The position numbers and the translations under genes are program-made. A stretch of DNA of 64,000 nt from Tulasnella sp. 424 (lineage: Eukaryota > Basidiomycota > Agaricomycetes > Cantharellales > Tulasnellaceae): positions 1-64,000 of the forward strand of contig WSUB01000125.1 in assembly GCA_019633425.1 (NCBI GenBank), read 5' to 3'. Below, piece by piece: positions 58,801-64,000 of the stretch; position 1 is the first letter of the stretch; each line of letters begins with the position of its first letter. Under the pieces are notes generated by a model. That model made no database searches and had not been told where the DNA came from. It saw only the letters and a list, made by a program, of their open reading frames with translations.

Positions 58801-61800
58801 CATGATGAGGGTGGTTTTTTGTTTTGCTGACCACTCTTATTTGTAGCTCCGAGTGTTTGGCAACATGAATGGGTTGTGGAACATGACTTTGTTCTTGATG
58901 ATAGTGAACTTGCTTGGAGCGTTGATTGCAGTTCAGCTCTTCCGAGGCGACGTTGGCGCGGAGGAACACATGAATTTCGCCGAGACCTATGCCGCGTTTT
59001 TGGCCATGTATCAAGTGCGGCTCCTTTTAACGTGTTTGGTCTGGTCTTGACTTACCGTCTTTCCAGGTGTTCTCATCAGAGAATTGGACCGACGTTCTGT
59101 ATCTCACGGCTGATGCAAGTGCGCCCTTCAAACAAGCATTGATTGCAGTTCTGTTTTACGTTGGCTGGTTCTTCTTCGCAAATTGTACGTTCACCCACGG
59201 TGATAAGGTCGCTTCTTTCCTAATACCTTGTCCTCAAAGTCATCTTGCTTCAAATGTTCATTGCCGTTATTAACGAGGTACGCCAAAGTATATGGTGTCT
59301 CACATCCGACACTTACCCCAGCGATATCAGAACTTTGAAGTCGCGGAAGAGCAGAAGAGGGCCCGTCAATTTGACGCATATCTTCGCAAGACGGAGCCGA
59401 GCTCCACTCAAGTTAATTGGATGGAGAAGTGGAATCCCTATAACTGGGTCAAGGCGGCGCCGAAGTCTGTTGCTGTTGAGAGTATGCCGTCGGGTCTCGT
59501 TCTACCCTTGAAGAAGGCCATTGTTCAAGACAGTCGCGGACGGCGTCAACGGTCTCAGTCCTCAGTATGTTATGCCCTTCTTCGTCTTTCCTCCTTTGAC
59601 TAGGACCGCATGTTGATCCAACACGCGGTAGATATCACAGTTTCCCTTTGGGGAGCAGGAAAAGCAAAAAGGCGTGGCCGGCACCCTCCGCCGTTTATTC
59701 GACCTGGATAAAGACGTGCCCGATACGGTTCAGCTGGCTTCTCTCAAGGCGATGCGCAGAGAATCCGTAGCCATGCAGGCACAGTTGGAGGAGAGCGCCG
59801 AACATAGACTGTAAGTGGGTTCGGGCCCTACACGTCTCCTAATTACTCACAGTCACGATAGGGACTACCTGGACGCCAATGTCCCCGATCCCACAATCGA
59901 TGAGAATCAAGAAGCAATATCGGAAAATCGAGCGAAGAAGGCGGACTTCATCGAGGCTCACCCAACATACGATAAAACCTTTTGGGCATTGTCCAATCAA
60001 AGCCCCTTGCGACGTCTCTGCCAGAAGCTGGTTTCACCCGCGGGTGGAGACCGCATCTTCGGCATCCCCCCTTCCCGCATCGCGCTACCATTCTTCCAAT
60101 TCTTCGTCTTCTTGGCGGTCGTTGGTGGCATTGTTGTCGCTGCTATCGCTACCCCAGCATACCGAAGACAATACTACATCGACCACGGTCTCCAGCGCAA
60201 CACGTGGTTCGATTCAGCCGACGTAGCGTTTGCTTGCGCCCTCATCCTCGAATTCCTGGTCAAGATGGTCGCGGACGGATTCATTTTCACTCCGAACGCC
60301 TACCTCCTCAGCTTCTGGAACGTAATCGACTTCCTCATCCTGATCGCGCTGCTTATCAACATGATTACAACCATTGTCAAGGCAGGAGGTGTCAGTCGTG
60401 CGACAAGGTCCCTCAAGGCGTTCCGCGCCTTACGGCTCATCACTTTCTTCCCATGGATGAGGGACACCTTCCATTCCGTTCTGTTCGCTGGAGCGAAGAG
60501 CTTGATCGAAGCAGCGCTCCTTGCTCTGTTGTATATGGTCCCCTATGCCATTTGGGGTTTAAACATCTTCTCAGGCTTGATGTTTATCTGCAATGACGGC
60601 AACAGTGCGGGAAAAGCGGACTGTGTCGGCGAATATTTTTCACAGCCGGTGGACGGTGTCGACATTGGGTTCCTCGCTCCACGGTCCTGGGATCGGCCTT
60701 CACCTTCAACGACATTTTCATTCGACTCGTTTGGATCATCACTCCTGATCCTCTTTGAGGTCGTTTCATTCGAGGGGTGGATTGATGTCATGGGGGTCGC
60801 AATGGACCTCGTAGGGAAAGACCTCCAACCTCAGCTGAACACCTCGCAAAGGAACTCCCTGTTCTTCTTGATCTACGATCTCTTGGGGGCTGTCATCATT
60901 CTCACACTTTTCGTTAGGTATGTGCATTTTTAGGCTCTTCTTATTTTCGCGGCTGACCAAGATATGGTTTCTTTTTCATAGTATCATCATTGGAAACTTC
61001 AGCTCCAGATCCGGAATAGCCCTCCTCACAGAAGATCAGAAACGGTGGATTGACCTTCAGAAACTCATAAAGCGCCAAAGACCTTCCAAACGCCCCAAAA
61101 CCAAGCCTTCCAGCTCTTGGCGCGCCTGGTGTTTTGATAGAGCGGTACATAAAAATGGCTGGTGGTCGAGGGGTTTGACAGGTCTTTACATTATTCATAT
61201 ATTCGCTCTTGCGTGCGTCCTCCCAGTTATGCGGCACATTGCACTCAATTTTAACTCTATCTCTTCCCGTAGCACGCAAACATTCACCAACAGTTTCACT
61301 ATCAATCGGATACGAGGTAGGTTACGACCGAATTCTTATCGGCGTGATATTTATCATCTTATCTTGTTATGAAGACTTCCTTTTTTTGGTCCTTACCACA
61401 ATCTATGCGGTCGACATTGTGGTTCGCATATCGGGCCTCGGCTTGCGTAGCTTCCGTGCCAATGGTTGGAATCTGTTCGACGTCTTTGTTGTTGCCGGAA
61501 GCTTTGCAACCACTGTCCCTATCGTCCTTGGGTCCAAGAACTTCGCAGTCGAGCAGTTGCAAAAACTCTTCTTGGTGTGCATAGCTTTCAAGCTTGTCCA
61601 AAAGAATAGCGGGCTCAACCAGCTTTTCAAAACTTCAGTGTACGTGTGGAATCTGTACTCGGTTATTTGGCTAATATTATTAATAACTTGGCCCGTAGGT
61701 CGAGTCTTCCCGCCATTCTCAAGCTGCTACTGCTCTGGATTGTTCTCTTCATTTTCTTCGCTATCGTCTACGTCGAGGTTTTCGGTCTCACTCGGTGGGG

Positions 61801-63601
61801 GAGTGCCGAGACCCGTTATGAGAACTACCAGAGCTTCTTTAACGCTATTATCATGCTTGTTTTCATGAGTACGGGGTGCGTAACTTGAAGTGCTGCAACA
61901 TTCGCTGGTCTAATCTTGCTCATACAGGGAGGGGTGGAATCAGTATATGCATGATTTGTACGTCAATCTCTACCCACTTTGAGTAACAATTGCTGACCTC
62001 GCGCTTTTAGTACGGTGTCATACCCTGCCTGCACGAACTCCGGCGAAGATGATCCCGACAGTGACTGCGGAAGCACGGGTTGGGCATACTCGTTGTTCAT
62101 CGCGTGGAATCTCTTAAGCATGGTAGGCATATGCCAAATTATTTATCTCACGTTTGCTGACACTTGGGGTAGTATATATTTGTCAACATGTTTACTGGTA
62201 TGAATTTCGCTAACGGTCTTCACGTACCGGACAACTAAACCGCCTTGTTAGGTGTTGTCGTCGAGAACTTCTCGTACGTCTTCCAACTCAACAACTCACG
62301 GGGCTCAATCAATCGCCACGAGATGCGTGCCTTCAAGAAAGTTTGGGCGATGTTTGATGTGGAAGGGACTGGGTTTTTGACTAGCGCTAGCATTGTTCCG
62401 TTCCTCTCAGTGAGTTGCCTTTCCGTTCTTTTGAACCGTGCACCACCTGACAGAATGCGCACAGAAACTTAGTGGTGTATTCGAGGTTCGGACTTACCCG
62501 ACCGAGTTTTCCATTGAGAAAATCATGGAACAGAGCCAGGCCAACCTCGACCAACCTCGAACAGTATACTCGGCCCCAGTGATCAGCAACAGTCAGAAGA
62601 CAAACCACATCGACATTCGGAAACTCGGAGATGCCATCTCTCAGATCGACCAGCGGGAGATTAGTCGCCGACGGGCCACATACGTTCGTCTGTACCACGA
62701 AGCGAAAATCACCGCTGAATCAGGAAAAGGGATATCCTTCACCAAGTACGTTCCCCTCTCATTCGCACGTGACCACTCGTTCACCCTCTGTATTAGCATG
62801 CTTCTCCTATTGGCTCACTACAAGATCATCGATGACAACCTCGCTCTCAGGTAGGCTAACTTGATAAAGTGGATCCAATACTTGTTTCGCTCAGATAGGC
62901 CTCCATGCTAGGCTCGATGAAATGCTGCAACGACGAGTAACAACGGAATATGTGGAAGACTTGGTAAACCTGGATCGGGTTCGATCCTTGCTTCGGATGA
63001 TTGCCTGTCGCCGCCGTTATCTAGCGATGCGCGAACAGCAAGCTGCCGCGCTTCGGGCGGAACAAGGTTCGAAAAGGTTCTTAGCCTCTTGTATCCACAG
63101 CTGATGCGGTACTTTCAGAAATCCCTGCAATCTTCGTCGAGGATACTCCTAGGACACCGACGCAGCGATCATGGGACATTACGTCGACGGGCAATCGAGA
63201 CTCGCAGGCTTTCCAATTCGAGGGCGATTCTCCCACCCCAAATCCCATCAGGCCAATTTACATCCCAGATCGAGACAACAGTCCGGATCATTCCCCAAAT
63301 CCTTCTCAACCTTCTTCTCCGATATCTCTCCCTCGACGGAGTGGTGCTTTGTCTGGCGACTTCAGCAGGTATTCTGACCCACGGTAAGTCGTGATTTGGA
63401 ATGATTCGAGCTTAACCTCAATTCGCTACTTGAACGATAGGCGGGAGAGTATGCCCCTCGGAGACAAGTCACATCAACAAGTTTTGTCAACGCTTGATAG
63501 TTCCGTATGGGGAGGTCCGTCTGCCTGTCCTGCCAACCATTGATCGCGTGACTGATTAGTCATTAATAGAAATGATGCATGAAGCCGCAGAAGAAGAATA
63601 A
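55878..63601 (+). CDS. CCH1: CCH1, voltage-gated-type calcium channel alpha subunit
   Basis: Long multi-exon gene with four six-TM domains. The N-terminal tail is disordered. Domain I starts [21 protein letters not shown] and its S4 has [13 protein letters not shown]. Domain II S4 is [17 protein letters not shown]; domain III S4 is [20 protein letters not shown]; domain IV S4 is weakly charged. The pore positions matching the animal EEEE ring read N (AGANQW, 58024), E (SSENWTD), E (SFEGWID) and E (TGEGWNQ), the last split by an intron. After domain IV comes an EF-hand-like stretch ([18 protein letters not shown]) and a helical tail; the last exon ends HEAAEEE at 63601. Cch1 with Mid1 forms the high-affinity Ca2+ influx system at the plasma membrane. 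Start is the first ATG of the N-terminal exon. Confidence 0.88.
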
Positions 63602-63846
63602 CACCCTTTTTTTTGATAGACACCATCGCTTTTAGCAACGCACGGACACACTGTTTTCTCTCTGCATTGTAACTTATATTCCATGCTGTATCACAATCAC
63701 ACAAAGCGAGAGAGTAGCATAATACAGTAGATAGGTACAGGGATGGCGGGGTGGAGCTATGAGACAATGAAGAGAGCCGATGGTGAGATGCACGCAGACA
63801 AAATTGAGAGGGAACGGGAAGGTTTGGCGAGGCTTTCCGTATATGA
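63602..63846. other. Convergent 3' intergenic region
   Basis: About 245 bp between the CCH1 stop and the stop of the last, minus-strand gene. A T-rich run at 63605-63615 and AT-rich patches may serve 3' end formation. No gene is seen. Confidence 0.5.
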
Positions 63847-64000
63847 TCACTGGCCGTCGCGCCTGAACTTGGGCTTCCACGCTGTCTTCGTGGGTACAGT
63901 CTGGAAACCCTCTTGGTCTTCGAGAGGCTTGGGCGTGCTCGCCTTGGGGCTGCCAGGGGCCGGGCTATTCCTGCCATTCGAAGCTGCACCACTACCACTT
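63847..64000 (-). CDS. 3' end of an unknown gene (partial)
   Basis: The minus strand is open from the window edge to TGA at 63847-63849. It encodes a Ser/Pro/Lys-rich tail (SPAPGSPKASTPKPLEDQ, then EGFQTVPTKTAWKPKFRRDGQ). The basic, low-complexity end looks like a genuine protein C-terminus, but the family cannot be told from fifty residues. The longer overlapping frame read at 63474-63998 is out of register with this composition and is not used. Confidence 0.5.
   Translation of the reverse strand, partial: SGSGAASNGRNSPAPGSPKASTPKPLEDQEGFQTVPTKTAWKPKFRRDGQ

Overview
The window reads as nuclear DNA of a filamentous basidiomycete, most likely an Agaricomycete. Genes are intron-rich with short (about 45-80 bp) GT-AG introns and occasional GC-AG introns. 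The gene content fits that group: a NACHT-WD40 NLR-like pair, an OTT_1508-type deaminase-like protein, a group III hybrid histidine kinase relic, and a CCH1/MID1 calcium channel pair. No rRNA, tRNA or CRISPR was seen. All gene models were spliced by eye from exon junctions and by comparison of duplicated copies, so small exons and exact ends carry some uncertainty.

Layout. (1) 1-2.7 kb: two diverged direct repeats, LTR-like, each with a conserved hairpin. (2) 2.7-24.8 kb: a large ancient segmental duplication. Unit A holds a broken NLR gene (3134-9001, minus) and a shrunken relic of NSE3 (9480-9907), possibly followed by a scrap of the LKR/SDH start. Unit B holds the intact counterparts: NLR (16023-21825, minus), NSE3 (22933-24444, plus) and LKR/SDH (24761-28904, plus). 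Between the units lies a decayed Nik1-type histidine kinase (10732-15560) cut off at the start of unit B. (3) 29.8-36.2 kb: a deaminase-like gene and a Ser/Pro-rich disordered protein, both minus. (4) 37.5-44.5 kb: a repeat-rich tract with two tandem MSP-like/kinase-like genes, the second probably broken. (5) 45.1-46.1 kb: a degenerate gag-like gene. (6) 46.4-63.6 kb: MID1 (minus), three tandem seven-TM membrane protein genes (minus), BUD32 (minus) and CCH1 (plus). (7) The last 150 bp carry the 3' end of an unknown minus-strand gene.

Working together. MID1 and CCH1 are the two known subunits of the fungal high-affinity Ca2+ influx channel and sit about 8 kb apart. NSE3 (Smc5/6 complex) and BUD32 (KEOPS complex) are housekeeping. 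The NLR pair has near-identical WD40 repeats, as in fungal allorecognition/innate immunity NLRs; one copy is intact by inspection and the other is broken upstream but keeps a fully open WD40 exon. The window therefore mixes conserved genes with a fast-evolving, duplication-prone accessory region on its left half.
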